Notes under the pieces: model-generated
Told to the model about the DNA's origin: nothing
The model's database searches: none
The model's input: the letters and a program-made list of their open reading frames with translations, nothing else
Made by a program: the position numbers and the translations under genes
Origin: GCA-2720865 sp047630275
GTDB taxonomy: Bacteria > Bdellovibrionota > Bacteriovoracia > Bacteriovoracales > Bacteriovoracaceae
Direction: 5' to 3'
Length of the DNA stretch: 64,000 bases
Assembly: GCA_047630275.1 (NCBI GenBank)
Contig: JBLHVN010000001.1
Coordinates: 1,962,118 to 2,026,117, forward strand
Part shown: one piece after another, positions 18,812-27,540 of the stretch
Position numbering within the stretch: position 1 is the stretch's first letter
How the letters are laid out: each line of letters opens with the position of its first letter

Positions 18812-20266
18812 CTAAATAGACATCTTATTTAAGATTAGATTCATCAGGGCTAAGATGAAAAAACCGATTAGGTTAAACCTAAGACCTGATTTTATCATAG
18901 TTATTTTTTGGACTCTTTTAGTCCCAAACACAATGGTATTCGGAGGAGTTGCGACAGGAAGCATAAAGGCAGAATTACAAGCTAAAGCGAAAGTAATTGC
19001 CAGAACTGTAGGACTTAATCCAAATTCTATTCCAAGGGCAATCACAACAGGTAAGATGATATTGGCCGTTGCCGTATTTGAAGCAATCTCTGTGAAGAAA
19101 ATCGTAAATAGGAGCAAGAATGTAATAATCATAGTTGGACCTAAGCCTCCTGAGACTTCTTTAATGATCATCATCAAATACCCGGCGCCACCAGTCTTAA
19201 ATAAAATATTCCCTAATGATAGCCCAGCCCCAAAAAGGAGCAGTGAACTCCAATCTATTTGCGAAACATCGCCTGAATCTAAGATCTTTTCTGATTCAAA
19301 CAAGGGGACTAAAAAAAGAAGAGATGCACAAAAAACTGAAACAACTGAAGCAGAAAGATTATTTAATAAGAATTGATGAATTGCTCCAGACTCGGAAACA
19401 AATAAACTAACAAAGCTTGGCACTACCCATAGGGAGACAGTTGTAAAGAAGATAACTAAGACGTATTTTTGTAGTTTAGAAAATTTTTCGTAATTGATGA
19501 CCTCATTAACTGTAGGATAAATTCCTTTTGATTTCGGAAGAGCTGCTGCACATTTTCTGTAAACAAGATAAAAAAGGATTAAAGATATGGGCGTTGCAAA
19601 AAACATCCATTCTAAAAAGCTAACTTGTTTTCCTGATATGTTTTTCAAAAGTCCTAAAGCGATCACATTCGGTGGAGACCCAATTGGAGTTACACTACCT
19701 CCAACTGTTGCGGCAAATGCCAGACCTATCAGGAGCTTCTCATTAAACTTCTCGTCTTTTATTCCATAGTTAACTTCAAGTTTTTTGATCACCCCAAAAG
19801 ATATTGGTAAAAGCATAGCGACAGCGGCAGTATTAGAAATCCACATAGAAAGAACGAAGCTTAGTCCTAGAAAGGCCAAAACATTCCGTTCAGGGGAAAT
19901 AGAAACCCAGGGGTGACCTAGAAACATCTTAGCTATTCGTTGATCAAGCTCTGATTTCTCTAATGCCCTCGCAAGCAAAAAACCTCCTAAAAATAAAAAG
20001 ATAACGGGGTCTGCAAAAGGAGAAAACGCCTCTCGAGGAGTGACTATTCCTAAAACAGCAGAGAGAGAGACTCCTAAGATGCCTGAGATAAAAAGAGGCA
20101 CAGGTGTTAACAGCCAAAGTGAAATCACCATCGAAAAAACGGCCAAAAAAAGCTTAGTGTTTCCGCTAGTATTTAAATGTGAATTGACAATAATTAAGAA
20201 AAGAACAGGGCCAATTAGGTACTTTAGTACTTCTATAATCTTCCCAATATCTCGGCTCGCATTCAT
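18812..20266 (-). CDS. DASS-family (SLC13-type) anion symporter
   Basis: A 484-residue integral membrane protein with about a dozen hydrophobic segments. The two inverted-repeat signature motifs of the divalent anion:sodium symporter family are clear: WISNTAAVAMLLPI in the first half and EIASNTATANIILPV in the second, each followed by a T-P/P-N motif (TPIGSPPNVIALG and ATPPNTIVFGT). Such proteins import dicarboxylates, citrate or sulfate using a sodium gradient; the substrate cannot be decided here. No operon partner. Confidence 0.88.
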   Translation of the reverse strand: MNASRDIGKIIEVLKYLIGPVLFLIIVNSHLNTSGNTKLFLAVFSMVISLWLLTPVPLFISGILGVSLSAVLGIVTPREAFSPFADPVIFLFLGGFLLARALEKSELDQRIAKMFLGHPWVSISPERNVLAFLGLSFVLSMWISNTAAVAMLLPISFGVIKKLEVNYGIKDEKFNEKLLIGLAFAATVGGSVTPIGSPPNVIALGLLKNISGKQVSFLEWMFFATPISLILFYLVYRKCAAALPKSKGIYPTVNEVINYEKFSKLQKYVLVIFFTTVSLWVVPSFVSLFVSESGAIHQFLLNNLSASVVSVFCASLLFLVPLFESEKILDSGDVSQIDWSSLLLFGAGLSLGNILFKTGGAGYLMMIIKEVSGGLGPTMIITFLLLFTIFFTEIASNTATANIILPVVIALGIEFGLSPTVLAITFALACNSAFMLPVATPPNTIVFGTKRVQKITMIKSGLRFNLIGFFILALMNLILNKMSI

Positions 20267-20364
20267 ATTATAAATATAACTGTATGCTCTTCCTTTTGGA
20301 AGGTTTAGTTCCTGTTAATATCTTTAATTATCGCCAACAAAGAACAATAGTTGGATAAGAAAAG

Positions 20365-20392
20365 GTGGACAAGGTGCCAGCAGGCTATCCGC
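20365..20392 (+). repeat. REP-like hairpin (core AAGGTGCCAGCAGGCT)
   Basis: GTGGA and TCCGC form a five-pair stem (one G-T) around C-AAGGTGCCAGCAGGCT-A. The same 16-base core, with one change, lies in a hairpin at 44069-44097 next to two HUH transposase genes and three times at 31631-31699, while the stem bases differ at each place. This is the signature of a REP element. It sits in the 224-bp spacer between the DASS transporter and the next minus-strand gene; nothing else is seen in that spacer. Confidence 0.7.
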
Positions 20393-20490
20393 TTTTTAAA
20401 TTTTAAGGTAAGTACGAAGAAGCACCCTATTGATTTTGCTTTTTTGCCTTCTCTTTTTTTAAGTAATACTATACTTCTCTCTATTGTTAT

Positions 20491-21639
20491 CTACTTAAGT
20501 ATCCCACCAGGCCCGAGGGTAGGATCACGTATTACATCACCCGAAGGAATTTCTTTTCCTTCTGTTCTATTTCCATCTTGCAAGGATTTAGCAGTACTTT
20601 TACTCATTTGCCCCTGTTCAGAGTCCGGGTCAACTTTACAGCGGTAGCTGATTTTTTTATCCACTTCTTTCATCGCAAGATTCTTCATTGAACCAGTAGA
20701 AAGAATAGATCCCACAGAACTTATCCAATCAGTATTGATTTCTTTGCCGGGTTTTGAAATGCGGATCTCTTTTAGCTTTCCATCTTTATCAAAACGCATA
20801 ACGGCGCCTTCATCCATCCACTGAGCAAGCCCTAGTTCGATGCTAAATGGAGTAGAGATCCCTTGCTCATACCCACGATTATATGGCGTTTGAACCGCTA
20901 GAGAGTCGGCCCTAACTTCGAAGAAGGTATTGGGCTCTACGAAGATTCTTAAATGCTTCACCCCTTCTTTTTCAAAGTCTTCTACTTTTTTGATTGAGCA
21001 GTCTTTATCTTTTGGAAATGACGGTAAATACTTTTTAAATTCTTCCGCCGAGAGTTTGGGATGAATGGCATTTGAGTTTTCAGGCCAAATTGAAACTAGT
21101 CCTTGCTTCTTTTCACTTAAATCATTCCAGAAGATTCCATCTTTTTTCGCGTGGAGTTTCTGCGCTTTTTCATTTGTAACGAGGAATTTTTTAAGAGTAT
21201 CATATTTAACTCCGGGGAACTTTCTTTTTAAGTAGGCAGCTCGATCAGCCTCAGTAGACTTTCGTCCGTTAATATCAACAAATGTAGTTTCAAATTGATT
21301 AATCACACCCACAAAGTATTTATAAATTGGTTTTACTGCATTACTTGAATCAAAATATCGATCCCTCTTATCAGCTTCAGCGGAATGGCTTTCAAAGACC
21401 TTATCAACCGTGGCCACTCGTTCTTGAAAGGTATCAAATGATTTTGCGGGGCTATAACCAATCCCCTTTGGGTACTCCTCTAGGTTCTCTAATAGAAAAT
21501 CCACATGAGATTGAGCAGCCTCAAGGTTCGCTTGATGATTATATTTCTCCTTTTGTTCCGGGGCCGCAGCAAAGAGGAGTTCCGTACAAAAGAGGAGAAT
21601 TACTAAAGCATTCATAATTTTTTTATTTTCTCTCATCAC
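20491..21639 (-). CDS. Hypothetical secreted protein (382 aa)
   Basis: A signal peptide follows a short polar start (MMRENKKIMNALVILLFCTELLFA), with cleavage near AAAPEQ. The mature part is about 355 residues, charged, with a helical N-terminal third (NHQANLEAAQSHVDFLLENLEEY) and two cysteines (KDCSIKK, YRCKVDP). The C terminus is low complexity and glycine/proline rich (TLGPGGILK). No catalytic motif is visible and I do not recognise the family. It is divergent from the lipoprotein gene at 21750. Confidence 0.75.
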   Translation of the reverse strand: MMRENKKIMNALVILLFCTELLFAAAPEQKEKYNHQANLEAAQSHVDFLLENLEEYPKGIGYSPAKSFDTFQERVATVDKVFESHSAEADKRDRYFDSSNAVKPIYKYFVGVINQFETTFVDINGRKSTEADRAAYLKRKFPGVKYDTLKKFLVTNEKAQKLHAKKDGIFWNDLSEKKQGLVSIWPENSNAIHPKLSAEEFKKYLPSFPKDKDCSIKKVEDFEKEGVKHLRIFVEPNTFFEVRADSLAVQTPYNRGYEQGISTPFSIELGLAQWMDEGAVMRFDKDGKLKEIRISKPGKEINTDWISSVGSILSTGSMKNLAMKEVDKKISYRCKVDPDSEQGQMSKSTAKSLQDGNRTEGKEIPSGDVIRDPTLGPGGILK

Positions 21640-21749
21640 CTCGTTTCGGCAATTTAATAAAAATACTTTAGCGTTTTAATAAGCTTAATCAAGTTCCTAA
21701 AATCATATACCCGACTAAAGAAACTCACTACTAATGACGATTAAGATTA

Positions 21750-22835
21750 GTGAGAAAACGTTTTATTTTTATAATCCTTTTAACTTGGCCATCCCTTTGG
21801 TCTTGCTCAAATTTAGAGCATTCCCCCTACAGTTCGGGGCGATCCGTTTCATCAATTTCCGACTCAGGAAGTTCTTGCACAAATATAATGGGAAGCTTTT
21901 TTAGCAGGAAAAGGTTTTCCACCTTATTAAGTTCCTCAAAAGCTGAAGATTTTCCTTTTTCAAGTAATCTAAACATCAAAGAAACCGTCGATAATTTAGA
22001 GAATATTAAAGCTCCTGAGCTGCTCAATCTATTGAAAAAAAGTGAAAGCTTAGAAACCCTTGTGGTCATCGAGCATCCAAATAAGAATGTCCAATATATA
22101 GCAGGTACCATTGAAGTTGATAACACCTTCAAAGATCATCCCATCTTAGTATTGAAGTCCAAAAAGGGAACGGCATTTTTTAGTCCAAATAGTAAGTCTC
22201 ACAAATTTTATGATCTCTCGCCTATAGATAAAAATATAAAAAATGAGTTAACCGATACTTTTGATAACGTCCCTAGAAAAGCTTACTCAAGATCGACCGT
22301 TGATGATTTAAGAAAAGCGGTTTGTACTGATTTTAAAAAGGCCACAGCTTCTCCCTACTACAAACAAATAGCAAAGCAATTGAACAAATATCCTAAAAAC
22401 TTATTCTTCAGAAGAATAAGGGCCATAAATGCTCTTCAATGCCTGGGGGCTTTTCCCGTAGGAGTGGGGGCCATATTTCTCAATTTGAGCCTGGGGCAAA
22501 ATAGAAATCAAGAGGGCCTGACCGGTTATATAGGCTCCCACAACTCAAATTTCACTCTTGGTATTATGGCCATGGGAATCACCCATCAATGTACCAAAGT
22601 CATAGCTCCAACTAGAGCAAAAGAGATCTTGGCCATGACCCTAGGTGGGAACTTGCTCTTAAATGCCCACTATGAAGTTGAAATGGGCCTTGAGAGTAGT
22701 CCCTTGACTGATGATATTATTCGAAACGACTTTCACGACCTAGGCTCTGGAGTAGCGGCCATCGCCCTCTATGCTACCTTCGTTAAATTCTTAGAGTACA
22801 ATTATGCCATTCGCTATTCTAATCTATGTAAATAG
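21750..22835 (+). CDS. Hypothetical lipoprotein with C-terminal hydrophobic helices (361 aa)
   Basis: The protein starts at a GTG and has a lipoprotein signal, IILLTWPSLWSC, with Cys19 as lipid acceptor, followed by a long Ser-rich linker (SSGRSVSSISDSGSS). Residues 230-360 contain several hydrophobic stretches (CLGAFPVGVGAIFLNLSLG, LGIMAMGI, GSGVAAIALYATFVKFL) that could be membrane segments, which would be unusual after a lipid anchor. No known motif. A dispersed repeat begins at its stop codon. Confidence 0.7.
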   Translation: MRKRFIFIILLTWPSLWSCSNLEHSPYSSGRSVSSISDSGSSCTNIMGSFFSRKRFSTLLSSSKAEDFPFSSNLNIKETVDNLENIKAPELLNLLKKSESLETLVVIEHPNKNVQYIAGTIEVDNTFKDHPILVLKSKKGTAFFSPNSKSHKFYDLSPIDKNIKNELTDTFDNVPRKAYSRSTVDDLRKAVCTDFKKATASPYYKQIAKQLNKYPKNLFFRRIRAINALQCLGAFPVGVGAIFLNLSLGQNRNQEGLTGYIGSHNSNFTLGIMAMGITHQCTKVIAPTRAKEILAMTLGGNLLLNAHYEVEMGLESSPLTDDIIRNDFHDLGSGVAAIALYATFVKFLEYNYAIRYSNLCK

Positions 22836-22911
22836 AAGGTATGGACGAATAAACACAATTTTGAGCTGATTCTCCCGCTTAAGCGGCCCTTCCGAAGAGA
22901 AGCTTTAAGAA
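22836..22911 (+). repeat. Dispersed repeat, copy C
   Basis: AAGGTATGGACGAATAAACAC at the left and CCTTCCGAAGAGAAGCTTTAAGAA at the right match the two conserved blocks seen at 29527, 35422 and 39393 (consensus AAGGTAAGGACRAACAAACA, then TTCCGAAGARAAATTTTAAG). This is a diverged copy lying immediately after a stop codon; between the blocks is a CCCGCTTAAGCGG palindrome. Confidence 0.6.
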
Positions 22912-22922
22912 TATAAATGAAA

Positions 22923-24119
22923 CTACATTCTTCCTTTTAACATACCCCACCAATAAATAAGTGGTAGAAGATACTTTTTCAACAGAAACATCGTCCAACG
23001 TGGCTTTGCCTGATCAAAGGGAAAGCTCTCACAAGGAATCCCATCGTATTTAAACTCTGCCAAGATTAGACTGCTGTAACCTGTGACAATCGGACAAGAT
23101 GCATACCCATTATAACTTCCCGTTAGCGGCGAAGAATGTAAGTGAGCAATGAGGTTCTTTACCAAAATGGGGGCCTGCTTTCTAATTGAGGCACCAGTTT
23201 TTGCATTAGGCAAACTACTAGCATCTCCTAGGGAAAAGATATTCGGGTATTTGTTATGCTGAGTAGAGTGTTTATCTACATCAACCCAACCGTCAGAATT
23301 AGAAAGAGGAGAACTTTTTATAAAATCTGGAGAGCTCTGAGGTGGGGTTACGTGAATCATTGAATACTCTTTTTCAAAAGCCTCACCACTGTGAACATCT
23401 TTAAAATAGGCTATATTCTTCTCTTTATCGATCTTTATTAAATGGGAGTGGAAATGAGTGATGATATTTCTTTCTTTAACTAATTTCTCAAGGGCAATAC
23501 GATAGCGCTCAACTCCAAAAATGGCATTTCCTGGAGCGACAAATTGAACATTGATATTGTCCCTAACACCATTTTTTCTAAAGTATTCCTCAGCTAGCCA
23601 CATAATTTTCTGTGGGGCACCACCACATTTTATAGGGGTATTAGGAAAGGTAAAAATGGCGTTTCCAGATTTTGTGTTTCTAATAGCTTCCCAAGTAAAG
23701 TCTACTGTTTCAAAAGAGTAATTAGAGCAAACGCCGTTTATGCCTAAACTATCTTTTAAACCTTCAACCTTCCCCCAATCTAACTGGATACCGGGGCTTA
23801 CGACTAAGTAATCATAACTAATTGGCTCAGAGGAATATTGAAGCTTTACCTTGTTTTGCTCAGGGAAAAATTCTACAACTTTATCTTTTATCCACTCAAC
23901 ACCAGAAGGTATAACGTCCTTCATCGGCCTAACAGTCTCTTGCTTAGTTGCCGCTCCTCCCCCTACTAGCGTCCAAAAAGGTTGATAATAATGTTCCTCT
24001 AAAGGCTCAATAATAGTCACTTTAAAATTCTCATTTGACCTTCGAAGTCGAGCAGCAACGGTAATACCACCGGTTCCACCTCCAACAATTAAAACATGAA
24101 TGACTTTTGAATCTAACAT
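22923..24119 (-). CDS. sqr: Sulfide:quinone oxidoreductase
   Basis: FAD-dependent enzyme that oxidises sulfide at the membrane and passes electrons to quinone. The N terminus VLIVGGGTGGITVAARLRR is the FAD-binding GxGxxG motif; YDYLVVSPGIQLDWG and NIFSLGDASSLPNAKTGA are the conserved core segments. Candidate redox cysteines are in NGVCSNYSF, TPIKCGGAPQKIMW and the GYASCPIVTGYSS region, and the C terminus has the hydrophobic amphipathic tail (LLKKYLLPLIYWWGMLKGRM) used for membrane binding. The PIKCGGAPQK motif and tail fit type II SQR. It is the last gene of the MBL, YeeE, DUF6691, SQR run, so it acts with a persulfide-handling enzyme and sulfur transporters. Confidence 0.9.
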   Translation of the reverse strand: MLDSKVIHVLIVGGGTGGITVAARLRRSNENFKVTIIEPLEEHYYQPFWTLVGGGAATKQETVRPMKDVIPSGVEWIKDKVVEFFPEQNKVKLQYSSEPISYDYLVVSPGIQLDWGKVEGLKDSLGINGVCSNYSFETVDFTWEAIRNTKSGNAIFTFPNTPIKCGGAPQKIMWLAEEYFRKNGVRDNINVQFVAPGNAIFGVERYRIALEKLVKERNIITHFHSHLIKIDKEKNIAYFKDVHSGEAFEKEYSMIHVTPPQSSPDFIKSSPLSNSDGWVDVDKHSTQHNKYPNIFSLGDASSLPNAKTGASIRKQAPILVKNLIAHLHSSPLTGSYNGYASCPIVTGYSSLILAEFKYDGIPCESFPFDQAKPRWTMFLLKKYLLPLIYWWGMLKGRM

Positions 24120-24164
24120 TTCATTCCTTTATATTAATTATGGTCAATTTATCAACTTTGTAGG

Positions 24165-24581
24165 TTAATTTAAAAATTTCTCAGTCGCTTTAAAAAGAAG
24201 CATACCTCCGAGAAGACTTATAATAAACAAAAACGCTGAAGAATCATTAGTCACAAGATTAACAATACCAGGACCTGGGCAAATGCCGGCAATTCCCCAA
24301 CCTATACCAAACATGGCAGAGCCAATAACAAGTTTTTTATCAACAGTCGTATTAGTCGGAAGGAAATGAGTTGGAGCACAATAAGGCTTTTTCTTAACTA
24401 ATAACTTAAAGACTATAAAATTAAAAGAAATGGCTCCAACCATCACAAAAACTAAAGAGAAGTTCCAGTTTCCAAGAATATCTAAAAAGCCAATGACAAC
24501 CGAGGGATTTGTCATCCCTGAGATAACTAATCCAAAAGCAAAGATCATACCTGACAATAGTGACAAGATTATTTGTATCAT
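24165..24581 (-). CDS. YeeE/YedE-type half transporter, DUF6691 type
   Basis: From the ATG at 24581, which overlaps the upstream stop codon as ATGA, the product is 138 residues with four hydrophobic helices. The conserved cysteine motif GIAGICPGPGIVN is that of the C-terminal half of YeeE/YedE sulfur-compound transporters, and a Cys in KKPYCAPTHF is also present. A longer reading frame reaches to 24698 but would overlap the partner gene extensively and adds a non-membrane leader. It should assemble with the 138-residue partner encoded upstream to move a sulfur species across the inner membrane. Confidence 0.8.
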   Translation of the reverse strand: MIQIILSLLSGMIFAFGLVISGMTNPSVVIGFLDILGNWNFSLVFVMVGAISFNFIVFKLLVKKKPYCAPTHFLPTNTTVDKKLVIGSAMFGIGWGIAGICPGPGIVNLVTNDSSAFLFIISLLGGMLLFKATEKFLN

Positions 24582-24994
24582 ACAAGCATCCCCTTTACGG
24601 CAACTGTAATCATTCCAAACAAGATAAACGTAATGGTAGCGATAATGCTTCTTTTTGCTAAGCGGGCCATCCCACAGACCCCGTGCCCTGAAGTACAACC
24701 ACTACCAAGCCTAGTTCCGTATCCAACTAAGAGGCCAGCTGAGACATATTGAAGAGCAGAGAATTCAAAGCTGTAATTAAAAAACTCAGGCTTTATCTTC
24801 ATAAAAATAAATCCTCCAAGGATAAGCCCTCCTAAAAAAGCAAAGCGCCAAAGCTCTTCCTTTTTAGGAATGGTTAAACTTCCTCCCATGATTCCGCTAA
24901 TGCCAGTAATCCGTCCTAGGCCACCGAGCATTGTTGAGCTTGAGACTCCAATTAAAATCCCTCCTAGAAGAGGGTAGATGATTTGTTCTAACAT
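24578..24994 (-). CDS. YeeE/YedE-type half transporter
   Basis: 138 residues, four hydrophobic helices, with GSGCTSGHGVCGMARL, the signature cysteine motif of the N-terminal half of YeeE/YedE proteins. In larger family members both halves are one chain; here they are two genes of equal length joined by an ATGA overlap. Pairs like this are commonly found next to MBL-fold persulfide dioxygenases and SQR, as here. The ATG is 4 bases after the MBL gene stop. Confidence 0.85.
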   Translation of the reverse strand: MLEQIIYPLLGGILIGVSSSTMLGGLGRITGISGIMGGSLTIPKKEELWRFAFLGGLILGGFIFMKIKPEFFNYSFEFSALQYVSAGLLVGYGTRLGSGCTSGHGVCGMARLAKRSIIATITFILFGMITVAVKGMLV

Positions 24995-24998
24995 AGAA

Positions 24999-25865
24999 TT
25001 ATCCTTTTACCTTCAAGGGCATCTTGAGGTAACTCGTGCCATTATCTTCAGGAGAAGGTAGCTTCCCTGCCTCTATATTAACTTGAATACTAGGAAGAAG
25101 TAAGCGCGGTGGAGCAAGACTTGAGTCTCTAACAGATCTGAATTTAATAAATTCCTCGATGCTGGTCCCTTCTCTCAATTGTTTATTTGTTTTTTTACTT
25201 TCAAGAACTGTGGTCTGAAAGCGAAGTTCTCGCCCATCAGGTTGATAATCATGACCTACATATATTTTGGTCTCATCTGGAAGTTTGTAGATTTTTTGAG
25301 TTACAGAAAGATAAAGATCTTCTGGGCTCCCATCTGGAAAATCACACCTACCTGTTCCTGAATCAGGAAGAAAGAGTACGTCTCCTACAAAAAGCCTATC
25401 TTGAATCAAAAAACTCGAACATGCAGGAGTATGCCCAGGTGTAAAGAGTGTCTTCACTTCAATAGTGCCAGCAACTAAGAGATTATCTTCATCTAGAAGA
25501 ATATCGAACTGCTTTCCATTAGATTCTAAATCCTTCAAATTAAACACTCGAGAGAATGCTTTTTGGACTTTTGTGATATTCTTATTGATCCCAATCTTTA
25601 CTTCCGGCATTCTTTTTTTTATTTCAGAAGCTCCAGTTATATGATCGGCATGAGCATGTGTTTCAAGAACATAGTGGAGCTTAAGCTCTTTGAGTTTTAT
25701 AAATTCTAAGAGCCTCTCAATTGAATAGGTACTGATCTCTGATGAGGCTGGATCATAATCTAAAACAGGATCGATAATAATGGCATCCTTAGAATTCTCA
25801 TCAAAGACGACATATGATAAGGTATATGTTGATTCATCAAAAAATGAATTTACAGCGAGACTCAT
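24999..25865 (-). CDS. MBL-fold persulfide dioxygenase-like enzyme
   Basis: A metallo-beta-lactamase-fold protein of the ETHE1/Blh group. Metal-binding motifs are complete: LETHAHADHITGA, TPGHTPACSSF, VGDVLFLPDSGTGRCDFP and VGHDYQPDGRELRF. ETHE1-type enzymes oxidise persulfides to sulfite. The GTGRCDF and GHDYQP segments are typical of that group, and the context (SQR, YeeE pair) supports a persulfide substrate. It is the first gene of the minus-strand sulfide operon; the promoter must lie in the 91 bases shared with the divergent Crp-like gene. Confidence 0.85.
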   Translation of the reverse strand: MSLAVNSFFDESTYTLSYVVFDENSKDAIIIDPVLDYDPASSEISTYSIERLLEFIKLKELKLHYVLETHAHADHITGASEIKKRMPEVKIGINKNITKVQKAFSRVFNLKDLESNGKQFDILLDEDNLLVAGTIEVKTLFTPGHTPACSSFLIQDRLFVGDVLFLPDSGTGRCDFPDGSPEDLYLSVTQKIYKLPDETKIYVGHDYQPDGRELRFQTTVLESKKTNKQLREGTSIEEFIKFRSVRDSSLAPPRLLLPSIQVNIEAGKLPSPEDNGTSYLKMPLKVKG

Positions 25866-25919
25866 TTAAACTCCTTTTGTGTTCTTGTACTATTTTGCCT
25901 TAAAAAGGAGAAAAAAACG

Positions 25920-25933
25920 TTGATGAAGATCAA
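25920..25933. promoter_or_regulatory. Perfect FNR/CRP-type box TTGATGAAGATCAA
   Basis: TTGAT-GAAG-ATCAA is a perfect five-base inverted repeat with a four-base spacer, the consensus of FNR-class sites. It lies 24 bases before the ATG of the Crp/Fnr gene and 55 bases before the ATG of the MBL gene, so one dimer could control both directions, including the regulator's own gene. Confidence 0.8.
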
Positions 25934-25956
25934 TGTTCTAACTACCAGATATTACT

Positions 25957-26574
25957 ATGTTTTACTCTCTTCTCAAGCCTTTTCTCAATTCCTCAACTAA
26001 AAGATCATTAAAAAGAGGCGAGATAATCTATCACGAGGGAGATCTACCAACGAGTCTCTTCTTTGTAGAATCTGGCTTAGTTGGACTCTTTCACATATCC
26101 CAATCAGGAAAAGAGACCTTTCTTAGAGTTTTTGGAAAAGATAGTATCTTTGGGCACCGCTCTTACTTCGCTGATTCTCCCTACCATGCCAATTCAGTTG
26201 CTCTTGAAAACACTGACCTCGTTATCATTCCAAAAGATCAATGCCAAAAAATATGTGAAAGTAGGCCTGACCTCTTAAAAGAGATGACTAAGATGATTGC
26301 TCGTGATCTAGGGGATGCAGAGCTCCGCCTTAGCGGACTCAAAGATAAAAGCGCACCTAGAAGAATTGCAGAAGCCTTAGTCTTTTTAAAACTTAAGCAT
26401 CCTGATCATGTCTGGACGAGAAAAGAAATTGCTGAATTCTCAGGCAGTACCTTTGAATCAGTAGCTAGAGTTATGACTAAATTAGATGAACTCGGCTTTA
26501 TCTCTAAGGATGGACGTGATTTTATTATAAATAATCCTCAATCAATTCTAGAGTTTGATGGCCATCAAAGCTAA
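25957..26574 (+). CDS. Crp/Fnr-family transcription regulator
   Basis: 205 residues. Residues 10-115 form a cyclic-nucleotide-binding-type beta roll (LKRGEIIYHEGDLPTSLFFVESGLVGLF, GKDSIFGHRSYF), then a long dimer helix and a winged helix with the recognition helix GSTFESVARVMTKL. The E-x2-x-R pattern of that helix matches the residues by which FNR reads TTGAT, which fits the box 24 bases upstream. No N-terminal cysteine cluster is present, so it is not an iron-sulfur FNR. Divergent from the sulfide operon and followed by a TauE exporter, it probably regulates both; the signal it senses is unknown. Confidence 0.87.
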   Translation: MFYSLLKPFLNSSTKRSLKRGEIIYHEGDLPTSLFFVESGLVGLFHISQSGKETFLRVFGKDSIFGHRSYFADSPYHANSVALENTDLVIIPKDQCQKICESRPDLLKEMTKMIARDLGDAELRLSGLKDKSAPRRIAEALVFLKLKHPDHVWTRKEIAEFSGSTFESVARVMTKLDELGFISKDGRDFIINNPQSILEFDGHQS

Positions 26575-26602
26575 ATCTTAAAAATTAAAATATAATTATT
26601 TT

Positions 26603-27331
26603 ATGATTGGATACGCTTTTGCACTATTAATAGGACTTACTCTTGGACTTTTAGGTGGAGGAGGATCAATCCTAACGGTTCCCATTCTTGTTTATCTAAT
26701 GAAAATGGAACCAAAGCTCGCAATTGCCCTAAGCCTCGCCATCGTCGGCTCCACCAGCCTCATAGGAGTCATACGCCATGCTAAAGTTAAGAATGTCGAC
26801 TTTAAGGTAGCCTTTATCTTTGGCCCTGTTGCCATGATAGGTACTCTTGCCGGTGCGAAAATTAGTCAGTTACTAACCGGAGAGATACAGCTACTTTTCT
26901 TTGGAATTATCATGCTCTTAGCTTCTGTCTTTATGTTTAAAGGGCAACCTACCAAAGAAGAAGATAAATCAAAATCCATCAAGTATCCTCTTCTCATGAC
27001 CCAGGCCATCTTAGTTGGGATAATTACGGGAATCGTAGGAGTTGGTGGAGGATTTCTTATCGTTCCGGCTCTTGTGCTTTTAGCAAACATCTCAATGAAA
27101 AGAGCCGTAGGAACTTCCCTTCTCATCATATCTTTAAACTCTATTAGCGGTTTTATAGGCTATATAGGAATAGTAGAAATACCTTGGTCGTTCTTATTTA
27201 AATTTATAGCATTTTCAAGTATAGGTATCATCATAGGAAGTTACTTATCTGACTATGTTCCCCAACAAAAGCTGAAGAAGATCTTCGCAGTATTTCTTAT
27301 TTGCGTAGGTGGCTTTATTGTGACTCGCTAA
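26603..27331 (+). CDS. TauE/SafE-family sulfite/anion exporter
   Basis: 242 residues, about eight hydrophobic helices, with the two internal family repeats LGLLGGGGSILTVPILVYL and GIVGVGGGFLIVPALVLL. TauE/SafE proteins export sulfite, sulfoacetate or related anions. Directly downstream of the Crp-like regulator and next to the persulfide-oxidation genes, it probably removes sulfite formed by the MBL enzyme. An AT-rich inverted repeat follows it. Confidence 0.88.
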   Translation: MIGYAFALLIGLTLGLLGGGGSILTVPILVYLMKMEPKLAIALSLAIVGSTSLIGVIRHAKVKNVDFKVAFIFGPVAMIGTLAGAKISQLLTGEIQLLFFGIIMLLASVFMFKGQPTKEEDKSKSIKYPLLMTQAILVGIITGIVGVGGGFLIVPALVLLANISMKRAVGTSLLIISLNSISGFIGYIGIVEIPWSFLFKFIAFSSIGIIIGSYLSDYVPQQKLKKIFAVFLICVGGFIVTR

Positions 27332-27343
27332 TTTCTTGACTGA

Positions 27344-27369
27344 CAAATAATCAATTGATTGATTATTTG
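27344..27369. other. AT-rich inverted repeat after the TauE gene
   Basis: CAAATAATCAA-TTGA-TTGATTATTTG is a perfect 11-bp stem with a four-base loop, 13 bases after the stop codon. A T-rich run comes only 20 bases later, so it may be a weak terminator or a protein-binding site. Confidence 0.45.
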
Positions 27370-27540
27370 GGGATTAAGGTCTAGTTTTTTTCTTTTGTTT
27401 AATCTCAAAGGGTAGGACATAACTCCCTTAGCCAATCGAGTTCGTCATAGCGAAAATCTACCTTATAATATTTACAAGGATTAGATAATTATCTCCTAAT
27501 TGTGGCATTTTCTCTTCAAATGAACTTTAGGAGCTTCCCA

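Noticed and set aside
24582..24698. Longer start for the DUF6691-type gene
   Set aside because: It would overlap the partner gene by 120 bases and add a polar leader; the ATGA overlap at 24581 is the typical arrangement.
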